From Candidula unifasciata (lineage: Eukaryota > Mollusca > Gastropoda > Stylommatophora > Geomitridae), in the NCBI GenBank assembly GCA_905116865.2, contig CAJHNH020004557.1, forward strand, positions 1,434,265 to 1,498,264: DNA of 64,000 bases. Direction: 5' to 3'. Below, piece by piece: positions 32,124-47,100 of the stretch. Positions within the stretch are counted from its first letter, which is position 1. Each line of letters starts with the position of its first letter. The translations under genes and the position numbers were made by a program. The notes under the pieces are model-generated. The model saw only the letters and a program-made list of their open reading frames with translations, did no database searches and was not told the DNA's origin.

Positions 32124-35100
32124 GTAAGTTAACCAGCTTACCAACTTGTAATTAAAGGTTGATTATTATAAATATACATATGAGTCCTATACTACAGACT
32201 TCAGGCTATGTCTCGAGACTGCAAATCTTGAAATCAGGGAGGATGAGGATGATAGTGATGTATCTTTGGGACCTACTCATCTATCCTGTTTGTTGGTCGC
32301 CATATCAATGATTTATGATAGGGTAGTTCGTCACTTTCTTTTTTTTTTCTTCTTCTTTTTCTTCTTCTTCTTCTTGTCTAGTGATCACTTTCTGATTTAC
32401 ACCGACAGACAGGTTGTCATAAACTTGACAGTGACAGTATTTTTATTTTAGTTTAGAAGTTTCTCACTTTCTCAAACAACTTGAACTTTGACTGACTCAG
32501 TGGGCCAGTATTAATAGTATTATTCCCTTATAAAATGGGCTGTACAGTACAAGGGACATTCTTGCAGGACATGTTCTGTAGTTTTCACAGTATAGCCACA
32601 GTGGGGAAATACTTAGATAAAGCCTGTGTATATACTATATACTTGTTCAGTTTATGTCCTGAGGCATAGAAATAGAATAATTTCAATAATGCCATGCCGA
32701 TCAAGTAAGTGGTAGTCATCTCTGGTCGAATTCTGTTCACTTTTGATAGAATGGCCCTTTTCTTCTCAAAGTATGTAATTGTTACTGCATACTCTTCCTG
32801 CTCACATTCTGCCCCTTTCTTTGCAAGTTTATTTGTGGTTTCATTTCCTGGTTTTGCACAATGGGATGACACCCACTGGAGTACAGGATGCTTTTCTTTT
32901 GGGTAGCCACCTTGAACTTTGCTGAGATCAGATCTCAGGTTAGGGATTATACCACTCTTGAGGGCTTATAGCCCTGATAGCGCATCTGTGAAGATGACGA
33001 CTTGGTGGCAGTCAGAACTGGTTTTGTGTAAACTGTAATATTTTGGCGGCCTGCTCTATTGCTAGGATCTCTGCTGTATAGTTGGAACAGAATTTACTAG
33101 TGGGTATTATATACTTGTTATGGTGATGGCCCTCTGGATATGTACTTTGTTATGTGAGTGAGTTTTCTAAATTTACCTAATAATGACATAATATTTGGTT
33201 ACTTATATAATAGAATATTGAATATGTCGGTTGTCTGTAGCTTAGGCATTGCAAACAAGATTCATAATAATTCTGAGATATTGTGTTTGAGCACAGCTGT
33301 GGGCAATTTGACAGAAGACCACTTAGAATTGGTTTCACTTTTGACAATGGTATTGAGAGCTGGCTATAAAGAAATGGATGTCAACCGAAATTCTGCAGTT
33401 GATGGATGAAAGAAGGAAGAAAAAGAATAATAAAGAAGAATAATCTAGAATTCAAAAAGAAATAGTGAACAAATGCAAAATGACTAAAGAAACCTGGCTG
33501 AATTAAATATGTACAGAGATTGGGAAAAATCACAGGAAATACTCACATTCCATATACTATCAGATAAATATGTTAACAGGAAAGATGACACGTAACAGCA
33601 CTGGATGTTCAAAATCAAAAGATGGTGACTTATTAATGGGACATAGTAATATAATTAACATATGGACAGAGTATATATGGGAATTGTATGATGATAATAG
33701 ACCAGATGTAGAACTGCAGACCAACAATGACTGCAGAAGTTGAGGATACAATACATCATATGAAAAAAGGAAAAGCACCCGGGCCAGACAACATCTCATT
33801 GAAAGAAATCGAAGCACTGGGCGATTTTGGAATTGAAAAAATAACTAAACTTTTAAATGATATTTATGTGGGTATATTCCAAATGACCTTTTAAAATCCA
33901 TATTTATAGCTCTGCCAAAGAAACCAGGCACCTTAACTCTTTGAGTCCCAAGGAACACATCATACGTTCGTAGTTTCCTACCTAGAAGCCCAATGAACAC
34001 ACGAAGCGCCGATTTAATGTCTCTCTTTACTAACCCTTGGGCCTGTGATACTAAACCCTCTAGGACTCAAAGAGATAAAATGTGAAGACCATCGCACAAT
34101 AAGTCTTATGAGTCACATGACTAAGATTTTACTTAGAATAATTATGAGAAGAATAAGAAACAAAATTAAACCAGAAATCAGCGATGAACAATGTGAATTT
34201 GTAGAAGGAAAAGGTACAAACAATGCCATATACATCCTAAGGACATTGTCAGAAAGAGCTATAGAATTAAAGACTGATTCGTACTTATCCTGCATAGACT
34301 GCAAATGCATTTGACTGTGTGACTCCGACTCCCTACTGAGAGGACGTGTTTTTTCCTAGCTCTTACTATTTGGATTTGTTATTCAAGTGTGCCTGTGAAC
34401 TAGAGACATTTTTACTATCATTTTAATCGTTATTCCTTTAGACGTGCAGTGAAATATTATTTCACGCAATTAGATGTCATGATTGCATGCAAATGTGGTT
34501 TTTGTAGCATTCTCAAACATATTTTGAGCGGAAATGTGCCGATGATACAGACACATGATCCACGGATGCGAAGGTCAGTGGGCGTTTTTGTCCGCGCCAC
34601 TGGGATTTATCACCACCCAGAACACTGGCTAACCGAGTGACGTCCTGCAAGTGTCACACTATACAAACGAAACATGTGTGACTACAATAGGACTGAGCTT
34701 TTTCAAAAGATAGTAATGCTAGCGAAAAGAAGAGAAAGGGAAATGCTAACTGCTGGACTCACTCACCGAACTATAGGCATCCGGACCATCCCATTCTCTA
34801 ATGAAACTACGTAGAACATTATACGCACAGTATTTCGAACGGTGATTCAAGGCGACTTGCCCGCTACTATCTGTGTGAGACAGAAAGAGGACAATAAATC
34901 TTACACCAGTGTTTGAACACCAGGCCATCAACCGTTCCTTCGGACACCTAGACGCCGTTTAATGGAGCAAAATTTGTTCTGACGCAGGCGGGTTCACGAA
35001 TGGAAGAAGAAATAATTACAGGCACTCAGAATTCTCTTCTTTTGAATATTTCACCTTTCTTCGCGATGAAATCTCATCAGGCAACACCAAATACACCTGA

Positions 35101-38100
35101 GAACACAACATTCTCTAAGCACCCAATTTACCTGCTACAACAGTTCCATCTGTGACCCCGTGGCCACCTAGAAATGAATGTAGAGACACAGCACTTGATT
35201 TTCTGTTCTCAGGCATTGATCGATGCACGCAAAAACTGTATGGTTGACAACAAGCACGTCTGGATATCGAAACAGAAAACTCAATGAACGCTATACATTT
35301 GCTGTAATTAGATATGCAGTGATCTCCCCCCCCCCCCCCCTCTCTCTCTCTCTCTTTCTCCATCTCTCTCTTTCTGTCTAGGCCGATTTATGTATGTATT
35401 GGCTGAGCTGTTAATGATTTTTATTAGTCATCGCTAGTGTATTACTATTGTTAGAACCTAGAAAATGTGAATGCAACCCCTGATGGCTTGCAGAATGCAT
35501 TTTTCAAGCAATGTTACCATACCACAAGTATGCATCTCTTTCTGAAACTGTCCCTTGGGTGCACCTTTCTACGGCAGTCCTGAATTTTAGTAATACAGTG
35601 AGATAGTATTTTGGCTACGGGACACCAGTAGCACACATATATCTTCGTGTAGGGAGTCGGCAGTCCGAAAACCAAGTTCAAGGTGTCTCCTTCGTGCCAA
35701 AGAACTGCATGGCTGTTGGGTGAACAGTCGTTAACGAAGGCAGTCAGGTCGTTGTTTGGGCGAGGCTTGCTGGTGGATGTAATGTCCTAAATCCCTTCCC
35801 CAGCTAATAGTGAGGGTAATGCTGGGGTGACCGTTTATTAACCCTCACATAATGCTTCGGGTCCAAATGGACACTAGGCACTGCCACTGTTTTGAGCCGG
35901 GGCAAACATTTTTGCTTCTGCCAGCTCTGAGTTGAGTGCATGGCGTGACACTGTGAGCTGCGGATTTCATTTGGAATGTTTTTCGACTGACCAACGTGAT
36001 GGTGTGATTTGTAGATTCAGAAAATGGCGCAATGCCGGTTGTCGCAATATTGGTGGGGCCATTATTTGATTAAAATTGATCGCGTGTGCAACTGCTGATC
36101 TTTTAATGACTTCTGCTACCATCAATGATGAACTGCATTTCTAACGTTGGACTGTTTCTGTTAGCACTTCGGATGGCTACCATATGCTTTTAATGCGAGT
36201 GTATGCTAGATTTGCTGAGAGAGCAGTTTGTCAGTCTTTCCACAAGGGACTGTGATAAACATTCTGTGTTTTTTGTTGGCACAGGAGCGGAGCAAGGATG
36301 GGGTGACCCGTTTGCTATGAAGCTGAAATTAAAAATTACCAGATTACCAGATTTGACTGTGAAGCATGAAGAAGTAATCAAACTGTTGAAAAAATTAAAC
36401 ATTGATGAAAAAGATCTACGAATAATAAAGAATATGTATTGGCAGCAAACAGCAGCTATAAGAATTAACAACTGTTAGGTACATTTCAAAGCATAAAGAG
36501 GGGCGTAGGACAAGAATGTGTACTGTCACCTGATTTGTTTTCAATATACAGTGAATATGTAATGAGATCTTTAATTGATATGCCCTGAAGTCAGAAAGAA
36601 CTACAGGAAATTATAGACATTGTGTTGTTAGAAAGTGGAAGAATGGGCTTCAGCTTGAATAAAGGGAAGTATCAAAGAAACAAATTATTCGTAAATGTGT
36701 AATAAAAGTCGGTGGTGTTATTTTGGGACACACACAGAAATTTAAGTATCTGGGCTCATAGAAGATGCATAACTGAGATAAGAAACAGAATAGGACAGGC
36801 AAAAGCTGCATTTTATAAAATGAAGAACATCTTGTGCAATATATCCTTGTCATTGAGAGTTTAAAAAAAAGAATTCTTGCTTGCTACACACATCCAGTTT
36901 TAACATATGGCTGTGAATCCTGGACAATCGATAGGCAGGCCAAACAATTTCTTGAGGCCTCAGAGATGTGGTTTTACTGAAGAATGCTAAGAATACCTTG
37001 GACAGCCAAAAAGAGCAACCAAGAGGTTTTGAAAGAAGCAGGAGTTTGAAGACAACTTATCACAGACATCAGAAGGAGACAGTCATCATTTTTTGGCCAT
37101 GTTATGAGAAGAGGGAAAATAGAACATGTGACCACTGGAAAGATCTGTGGAAGGAGGGAAGGAGGAAGACAACGAGAGAAGATGCTTAACAGTCTTGTTG
37201 CATGGCATGGAGGTGTGTCGGCACACAAACTGATACATGCTGAAGGAGATCGCAGATTGTGGAGAGGCATGATCGCCGCCAGTCAGCAAGGCACCTGATG
37301 ATTATCAAGAGCTGACCATTGAGAAAACAGTGGCAAACTACCAAACCGTAAAGTTTTCTTGTGAAGTCACAGAAGCCGAAAATTCTTCTTCCTCTTTGTG
37401 TTCACCAGCTGTAAACTCCGGAGGAAAGAAAGTTTTGGTTGTTTGCCCATCTGTTTTTCAGATATGACTCATTTGCATGCAGCTGTTGGTTCCTAGCCTC
37501 TCTGGCAGGTGCACTCTGACTTCGAATGAAGCTCTCAATTAGTCTACTCTTACGGAATGATTTTGGATGGACTATGGGTCTATTCTTGTTTTCTTTACAA
37601 TAGGGCCCCAGAACAAAATGAGGAAGCTGAAAATTATGGGGGTTGATTCTGTAAATAAATTGTGTGACTAACTTTACTTAACTAAATTAGTTAATTAAAA
37701 GCTACAGCAATGCAGTGTTGCACTGACACTTTCAACAGTCACTTCTTTGCATTTTTTTTATCATTGTCAGATACAGTATAATATATAGTAGTGTCTCAAG
37801 TATTACGAATAGTGCCTACCGCAACAAACTTTTGTAATATTCATATTTACCAATCAGTTTAACATGTTTTTCTCAAGTCTCAATTTATCTTGTACTTTTC
37901 TTTGGGGAATAAGGCGGTTACACATACAAAAACTAAAGCATATGTTATATATTATTTATTCTTCTTCTGTTACTACTATATCTGTATAATGTATAGGCTC
38001 AAAACTTTTGTGCCAAGCAGTTCTATGTTTGACCTGATCCAAGACTTTGGTGATGATCCGTCATCACTGGGTTACAGGCATGATTTCTCTCCTCAGCCCT

Positions 38101-41100
38101 GTAGTAGTTCTTTTCATGTGTTTCTTATAATCTCTAGAATAGTGCTTTCAGTATTGTGTGTCCTGCAGTGTAAAGGTGTGTGGCATGATTGTAAAGTTAA
38201 ACAATTTATATTGTTTCCGTATCTCTTATAAGTATTTAGTTTAACCTTTTGTTTGCTAGCAGACTGAATTACTGTGTCATGAAATTACGTTTGTATAAAA
38301 ATTGTCACCAGTGTGAAAAAATTGGACAGCTCTACTCTAGGGAGTTGGCTTTCTTTCATCTGCATACACATACTCCCTTCTTGTAGCCCCTCCACCTTTA
38401 AGATTGCAATCCCCTATGGTTTCCGGGGCCCTATTATAGGGAAAACAAGAATATACCCATTGCCAAAAGCATGTCGTAAGAGTCAACTAATTGGGAGCTT
38501 CCGTCAGAGTTCATCTGCCTGAGAGGCAAGGAACCAACAGTCTGCATACAAATTATTCAGATCTGTCAAACGGATGCACACGCAGCACTGAGGTTCTGGA
38601 ACTGTAGAACTGCAGTCCAGAAGTGGACAAACAACCAGAACTTTCCCCCCGAGTTTACAGCCGGTGAACAAGAAGAAGAAGAAGATTGCAATAAAAACAG
38701 TCAGCAGTTGGTATTTTAGAGACAAGATATTATTTCCTGATTGTTGTATCTGTGGTCTGATTCCCAGGCCGTCTGCATGCAATGCAGCAAGGGATGGCAA
38801 TCGACAAAACATCTCCAGAGGCCAGGAAGTTTCTGGTTGCATTGATGGATTACTTGGAAAAGGTAATTATGGGTATATGTATCTTCTTCTTTTGTGTTTA
38901 CCCTTGAAGGTGGTTGAGATGTTGTTTTGTGGATTGAAGCGAAGCTATGACATCTGTGCCTTTCTGTCCAACACGTCAAATTTCAGAAAACCCCTAATAT
39001 GTCCATTCTTTTTTATCCCCAAAATGGGGTCCTGGAATATATAACTGAGGTGTTTAATATTTTATGGAATTTTTTTTTCCTGAACTCAGCTTCTCCCCCA
39101 GCCCCCCCCCCCCCACCTTTTACTCCCATCTTCATCAAACAAGGGTCTACTCAGTCTTAAACATATTTTTACATAGAATAGCTACAAGAATCACTAATGT
39201 GATTTTTGGGAGAGAAATAAACAATTCAAGTGACTTAAGAGGTGAAGAGAAGATGCTGGAATTGGACAGGATGCATGTTGAGAATACATGAGAACAATAT
39301 AGCTGAAAGGGCTTTACACTGGGACCCACGGGTGCTTGGATATAAAGGCAGACTAAAAAACGCATGGAGGAGAAGCCAGAGAGTGAAGTTAAAAAAGTTT
39401 GGGAGGACATGAGGAGAGCTACATATGATAGCAAAAGATAGGATAACTTGGCATTGACCCAGTTGAAGGCCTGTGCTCCTTTGGTAGGTCATCATCATCA
39501 TAAATTTCCACTTCTGTGTTGTGGGGAGGAAAATTTTGCGATCCATTGCTTCATGGGCATCAATGACCAGTAAAAACTCTTTAATGTCATCAGTCGATCT
39601 TCTCCTAGGGCGACCTTTTGATTTTACTTAAATCTCTTTATGTGCAGCACTTGCATTGGTAGTTGTTCTGGCTGCATTCTTATTAAATGACTAAAACATT
39701 TGATCTTCTGTTTTTGAATGAATTTGCTGCATGGTGTTGTTCCTACAGTCTGTCTGATAATATCATTTTAACTTTGTCTCAGATGGTTATCGGCTTTTCT
39801 CAGTCATCTCATTTCACAGGTGTTAATTTTAAGTAGGATAGCTTTTGATAATGGTAGCACAGCGCAGGTATGAATATGCTGTTTATAATCTGTTTCTTGG
39901 CACTCATGTTAAACTTAGCCTGTTCAAATGGTCTTGTAATCTATCCCTTTCATTGTAGAACAGGCACTGATCATCTGCAAATAGTAGCTCATTTACTGTG
40001 TGTGGATCTAATTGTTCCTCTGGAAAGTAAAGATCCTCATTTTCTGCGTTGACTGTTTTAAAGCTTTGCTAAGTAAAGGGCAGAAGGAAAAAAGTAGTAA
40101 CAAAAGCACCCTGCAATGAAAAATGGATTAGATCCCCTCAGTTGATTTGGATTGATGGCTGGAAACTACTAGAAACAAGTAAGAAAATAATGACTCACAT
40201 TGAAAGTCTTAGTTTTAGAATCAGTGTTCTAGAACTACGGGGACATTGATAGGCGCTCCATCTCCCTCTGCAAATGTTAGGAGGTTTAGCTAACTGATTG
40301 TTCAGTGAAATGCTGGTTATAAATATTTCAGATTCTTTTCCTCAGTTCCTTCCCTGCTGGAGCTACACATAAATCCATTCTAAAACATTCTTATAGATGT
40401 CATTTCATCTGGTATTGTACGACCAGCAGTCGTCAGACTTCCAAAATATCCTGCCTGTTCATAGTTTTAGAAAATATTTGTCTATTCAAAATCTTCAAAA
40501 ATATCTGCATATTCATTGTCTTTAAAAGATTTTGCTTATTCGTAATCTTCCAAACAATTATAATGTAAACAGGTATGATATGATCAGTATCTTTTTCAGA
40601 ACAAACGAGGAAGAACAAGATTCCAAATTGTGAGAATATTAGGCTGGAAATGTTTATAGATCTCCATAGTTACTGAATGTTCTCTGTTTCTTCATTTACT
40701 TCTGTATATTTTTGACTTCTTAAACTGCTGTCTCACACAGTCCAAACTTCAGCTGAAAGATGAAGAAGCAATCCACAACAATGTCTGTGGACAAGCTCAC
40801 GTAGAGAACTATGCTCTCAAGCTGTTTCTGTTTGCTGATAATGAAGACCGTGCTGGGAGATTTGGCAAGTAAGTTGCATTCAGTGAATGAACAAGTATTT
40901 GTTAGTGCTGATTATAAACTTCTCATTGCAGAAATGGAACCCTTGTACTCAAGGATTATGAGATGATTAAACACATTCACTAACCTTTAAGCCACAGAGC
41001 TGCATCCTCACATTCTGCTCTTGTATTAAAGTCAGTATTCTGGTCCATTATCGCTGGGAAAGGAACATTTCAGCTGCATCTTCCCATGGCAGAGAACTGG

Positions 41101-44100
41101 AAACATACAACAGCTGTCGGAACCCATTGTGTTAAATAAATAAGTGGTGGCCTTTCCTGTTAGCAATGTTATCGCTCAGTGCTTTTTTTTTTTACCCAAG
41201 CAGCTTTAAACATGGAGATGAGATGTCTGAGAAAGGCAGGAGTGACCAGAAAAAAAATAGAATCATTGATGAAGTCAGCATAAAACCAATTTAAATTGCA
41301 TACAAAGACAACAAAATGGTTTGCTCATGTTAAGATTTTGTCTTTCAACACCATACAAGGCCAACAGTAAAAGAGGAGTGGAACATAGAGAATAAGGTAG
41401 ACAAAGAACATGAATGATATCATCAGAGAAACTCTACAACAGCATGATGTGCTGATGGTTGAGGTGGCCAGAAGAGCAAGAGGCAAACCCTTATGTCTTT
41501 CTTGACACCTGAAGTGGTAAAACTAAAAGAGGAAGTGAAGAAGAAATGCTGAAGGTGTTGTTGAAGCCAACTAAATGTGGGAAAAGGGGGGGGGGGACTA
41601 CCATCCCAAGAATCCCATCATGACATCATCATCATCAGGTGCCCTACCAACTGGCATAGGCACTCATGCGTCTCCACGGGTTACAATCCCTGGTTGACTG
41701 GAGCAGCTCTCTTGATCATATCCCTCTATGCCCTCGTTTCAGCCCATCCAGCATCGTCTCTCTTGGTCTGCCTCTACCCCTTTTTTCACTGATATTTCCA
41801 GTTGTCACGATGTTCTTCAATGTCTCTTTTCTCATTATGTGGCCAAAAACAGTGTCTCTTTCTTATTGTTGTATATAGAGATCTACTTTCATTGGCTTCT
41901 TTCAAGCAATCGTTGTTAGTTACTCTGGCCAGTTACATCATGACAACTGAAAGAAATTTATGGGTTGAACAGAATACAGAATGGACACCATATATCAAGG
42001 ATACCCTGAGCTTGAAAATTCATAAGATTAAATTTTAATAAAGTTGACAAGGGACCTTATGACTTTCCTGCAAACTTTTCAAGATAAGAGGGTTGTCATT
42101 GCACTGAGTTTTATCCTGTATGACTCGGTCTCTCTTTACAGAATGACTAGGCCTTACTGAGAGCATCACACAAAGCACAGACTCTGTAGCTCCACTGGTG
42201 ACCCTCACAGATCTCCATAAAAACTGCACATGTGAACTGAACAATGCATCTGTGAAATTAACCTTCAGAGTGCTAGGCAAATAGCTTGACCACTTCACCA
42301 CAAAGACCCCTGTGAGATTTGATAAGAATGATGTTCTGCAAAAAACCATATTAATGTAAAGTTTTTCTTTCATTCTAAATGCTCTTGTGTGTGTCTACTA
42401 TATTTATGTTTGTTTTCTTAATTACCCTACACTTGTACACTGCTTCATTTGTTTTGTTTCTAGAAATGTTATCAAGGCATTTCTCACTTCAAGTTTACTG
42501 ATGGATGTTCTAACAGAGTTTGGGCCTCTGAGTGAGGATGTGAGTATACTGCACAGTTGTATAATATCATTTGTACCGCCTGGGGTGTGAAATTGTTCAC
42601 ACATATACACTGGAGATTGTTTACTCATGTATGATCTGGAGATTGTTCACACATGTACAGTCTAGAAATTGTTCACACATGTACAGTCTGAAAGTTGTTC
42701 ACACATGTACAGTCTGCAAATTGTTCACACATGTACAGTCTGTAGATTGTTCACACGTGTACAGTCTGGAGATTGTTCACAAATGTATAGCCTGGAGGTT
42801 GTTCACACATGAACAGTCTGGAGTTTGTTCACACACGTACAGTCTAGAGATTGTTCACAAATGTATAGCCTGGAGATTGTTCACACATGTATAGTCTGGA
42901 AATTGTTCACACATGTACAGTCTGGAAATTGTTCACACATGTACAGTCTGGAAATTTTTCACACATGTACAGTCTGGAGATTGTTCACACATGTACAGCC
43001 TGGAGATTGTTCACACATGTACAGTCTGGAGATTGTTCACACATGTACAGTCTGGAGATTGTTCACACATGTACAGTCTGGAAATTGTTCACACATGTAT
43101 AGTCTGGAAATTGTTCACACATGTACAGTCTGGAGATTGTTCACACATGTACAGTCTGGAAATTGTTCACACATGAACAGTCTGGAGATTGTTCACACAT
43201 GTACAGCCTGGAGATTGTTCACATACGTACAGTCTGGAGATTGTTTACACATGAACAGTCTGGAGATTGTTTACACATGAACAGTCTGGAGATTGTTTAC
43301 ACATGAACAGTCTGGAGATTGTTTACACATGAACAGTCTGGAGATTGTTCACACACGTACAGTCTGGAGATTGTTTACATACGTACAGTCTGGAGATTGT
43401 TTACACATGAACAGTCTGGAGATTGTTTACATACGTACAGTCTGGAGATTGTTTACATACGTACAGTCTGGAGATTGTTCACACATGTACAGTCTGGAGA
43501 TTGTTCACACATGTACAGTCTGGAGATTGTTCACACATGTACAGTCTGGAGATTGTTCACACATGTACAGTCTGGAGATTGTTCACACATGTACAGTCTG
43601 GAGATTGTTCACACATGTACAGTCTGGAGATTGTTCACACATGTACAGTCTGGAGATTGTTCACACATGTACAGTCTGGAGATTGTTCACACATGTACAG
43701 TCTGGAGATTGTTCACACATGTACAGTCTGGAGATTTTTCACACACGTACAGTCTGGGGATTGTTCACACATGTACAGTCTGGAGATTTTTCACACATGT
43801 ACAGTCTGGAGATTGTTCACACACACATACAGTCTGCACACCTGTATAAAGTCATGAGTATACTAACAGGTGAGAACTGTGGAAAAGGCCAAAGGTGCAA
43901 AGCACTAGAACCTTCAAGAGAAAAGAAAGGCAAGAAAACTAAACAGAACCCTGAAAGGAACAGAGAAGAAGTGGAATGCTAGGCTGTCGGCATTGGTGCA
44001 GCAGCTGGAGAAACCATTTATTCATGCAGCAGTTTCTTTACAGAATGTGGCTTCCATCCCACTCTGCCTGAAAGGAAGATGGTCCTTCAATAGCTCTCCT

Positions 44101-47100
44101 GCCCAAGATGTCTCTTGAAAGAAACCACTGAATAGAAATTAATTTAGCACAACTGTTCTTATATTTCACAGGGACTTTTTATATCCAGGGTGTTGGTTAC
44201 TTTATAATAAACAGTTTTTGGGTAAAATTGGAGGAAAAATTGCAGAAAGAGTTGAAAAATTCATTAAGATAAAAAAATACAGTAAAACCTAATTAGGACA
44301 AATTCACTTAAGAAAAACACTGAGTTGACATGAACAAAATGTTGGCCCCTTTATGGGTGTATTATTATTAGTCCACAGTTAGTGCACTTATTTTTTAACA
44401 CAAACTTACATATTTATCCCCTTAAAGTTCATGTTAACAAGGTTTTAGTGCGCTTAGAACTATGATGATGTAGAGAAGTGTATATAATGTACACATATTG
44501 ATATGTTTATGTGCACAGGTTAATATGATAGTAATGCTGCATATGATCCATTTCAGATTGAGAAAAACAGAAAGTATGCCAAATGGAAAGCTTTGTACAT
44601 AAACAAATGTCTACAGAACGGAGAGACCCCAATGCCAGGGCCCATGCCAGAAGAGGGTTGGTATTCTTCTTCTTCTTCTTCACCCACTGAGTACTGGTTG
44701 ATCTATTAGAAAAATATGAATGTAGCATCATATGCCTCATGCAACACTAGCCTGAAAAAGGTCCTTTACTGGTTCACTAGTAGTTTTTTAATCTTGACAT
44801 TTTGCCAGTGTACTACTTCTTCTTCTACTTCCCGTTCACCAGCTGTAAACTCTGGCCGAAAGTTATGGTTTTTCATCCACTTCTGGACTGAAGTCCTGTT
44901 CCAGAACCTGATTGTTGCATGTGCATCCGTTTTACAGATCTGACTCATTTGTATGCAGACTGCTGGTTCCTTGCCTCAGAGGCGGATGCACTCTGACTTT
45001 GAAAGAAGCTCCCAGTTAGTCGACTCTTATGACATGCTTTTGGGTAGGCAGTGGGTCTAATCTTGATTTCTCTATAATAGGGTCCCTGAACCCACACAGG
45101 GAGCCAATGTACTAAATCTCCCTGGGTTCCAGGGCCCTATTGTGGGAGGAAAAAGAATAGACCCACTGCTTCCTAACAAGTATGTAGTAAGAGTCTACTG
45201 TTTAGGGATGTTTCCTTCAAAGTCAGAGTGTATCGTCCGGAGAAGAGAGGTACCAACAGTCTGCATACAGATCAGCTAGATCTGTAAAATAGATGTGCAC
45301 ACAGAACTCAAGTTCAGAAACAAGACTGAAGTCCAGAAGGGGATTAATATCCAGTACTTTCTGCCAGAATTTACAGCTGATGATTGTGAAGATGAGTGGC
45401 AATCAGTTGCAGTTTTTATGTTAAGCATACTAACCTGCCAATAGAGCAGATTGCAGGTTACCCTGATAGCATTTAGCATGTTTAGTCAGTTTCATTTTGC
45501 ACTGGGATCAACCCATGCTCTTGAAATTGCTATCATGGATTCCTCTTAGAAAGTAGTTGGTCATCCCATCTCTCAAACTACGGCCTAGTGTGTTTGTTGT
45601 TGAATATGCCACTCCTGTAGTAGCATTTCACATCATCTTCTTCTGCCCTTTATCTCCCAGTGGAGATTAGGCCATCAACTAGCACATGCTGTCATAGATT
45701 CTTTGCTACAACATGCAGCTCACTCCATGTCCTCTCTCATTCTTTAAACTACACTCTCTAGTATCCTTCTCGGTGCCTTTTTGGGCCTTCCTTAGTTTCT
45801 GTGCCACTGTGGATTCTAGTGTAAAACCCTTTTAGCTGAAATTTGTAGTTCTTTCCCAGAACTCTGCATTAATGATTCTGTCATACTTTTTAACGCTCGC
45901 CTTGAGAATCCTCTGACCCGATACTTCCTGTTGGGTCCAGTTGCCCATAAATGTCAGCTTTTTTGACTAGTCTGTAGTGATCTTTTTACGAGACGCATAG
46001 TTAATGCTATTGACTAAGTTCGCACTGGTACAAACATTTAGGTCAGGATTTTAAGATGTTAACTAAAAATAGCATAGGGATGGGGGGTGTTGTTTCCTTT
46101 GAGCCAAATAGCTTTTTAAAGCTAAGTTAATGACAGATTTTCCTGTGTTGAACCTCTGCTAATAACTAACGTATTGTTTCCTGCCACAGAGGACGAGTTT
46201 GGCAACCAACCAGGAATTGGCTTTGATGATGTCTCCGGCCCGTCAGTACCACCAAACCAGATGACCTTCAGTACAGACAGTGGCCTCTACCCTGCCCCCG
46301 GGGCCCATGCACCGCCCAGTACTCCTCAGGACCCTCCTCGTATAGACTACCAGTCGGCCCCACCTGCCTCACCGTATCAGCCTAGCCCTCACATGAGTCC
46401 TCAGCCCATGCCGAGATCTGTACCTGCACCAAGGAATCAAAACCCACAGGCAGCGGCTGCTGCTAACGTATCTGACTGGACGCCTCCGGCCAATCCAAGT
46501 GGGTGTTCTTTCTTTTTCATTTTCCCCCCTTCTTTATCCTCTTCCATTAGTGGTTCTATTTTTTCTCCATTTATTGCTGTGTCTGTTGCACACAAGTGGA
46601 TGTGATGATGTACACATGGGTATATGATTTTGTACACAAGGTCAGCGTGGGCTTACACAACTCAGAGGGTTAGAAAAATAATAACAGAGGAAACTGATGC
46701 TTATCAGGCAACAAGATGACAAGTAAAATGAAAGAAACTGAAAACCTGTACCTGAGAATAATGCAGCGGAAAGTGTTGGTGGGCTCTGGGTGCCACTTGA
46801 GATTCAGAGGAAAGGCAAGACAAGTAGTTAACCAGATGACGAGTACCATCAGTATGTAAACTTTTCACTGGCTGTTGAGAAAAACAGGGCTAATATGGGC
46901 TTGTTCTGAATACTGTGGTGTCTTTACCCAGATAAACCCAGGCAGTATGGAAACTCTTCACTGGCTGTTCAGAAAAACAGGGTTAATATGGGCTTGTTCT
47001 GAATACTGTGGCGTCTTTACTCAGATGAACCCAGGCAACTGTGCCAAGCAGGGCCATGGAAATAACTGCCGCAATGAGAGCGCCAAAGTTAAGTTTATGA

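Noticed and set aside
42590..43835. CRISPR-like array
   Set aside because: Units are contiguous 26-bp repeats with no unique spacers, in an animal intron.
42571..43982. Overlapping plus-strand frames with repeated VQSGDCSHMYSLEIVHTCTV-type protein
   Set aside because: All come from a stop-free 26-bp minisatellite whose period makes all three frames open; it lies in a VTA1 intron.
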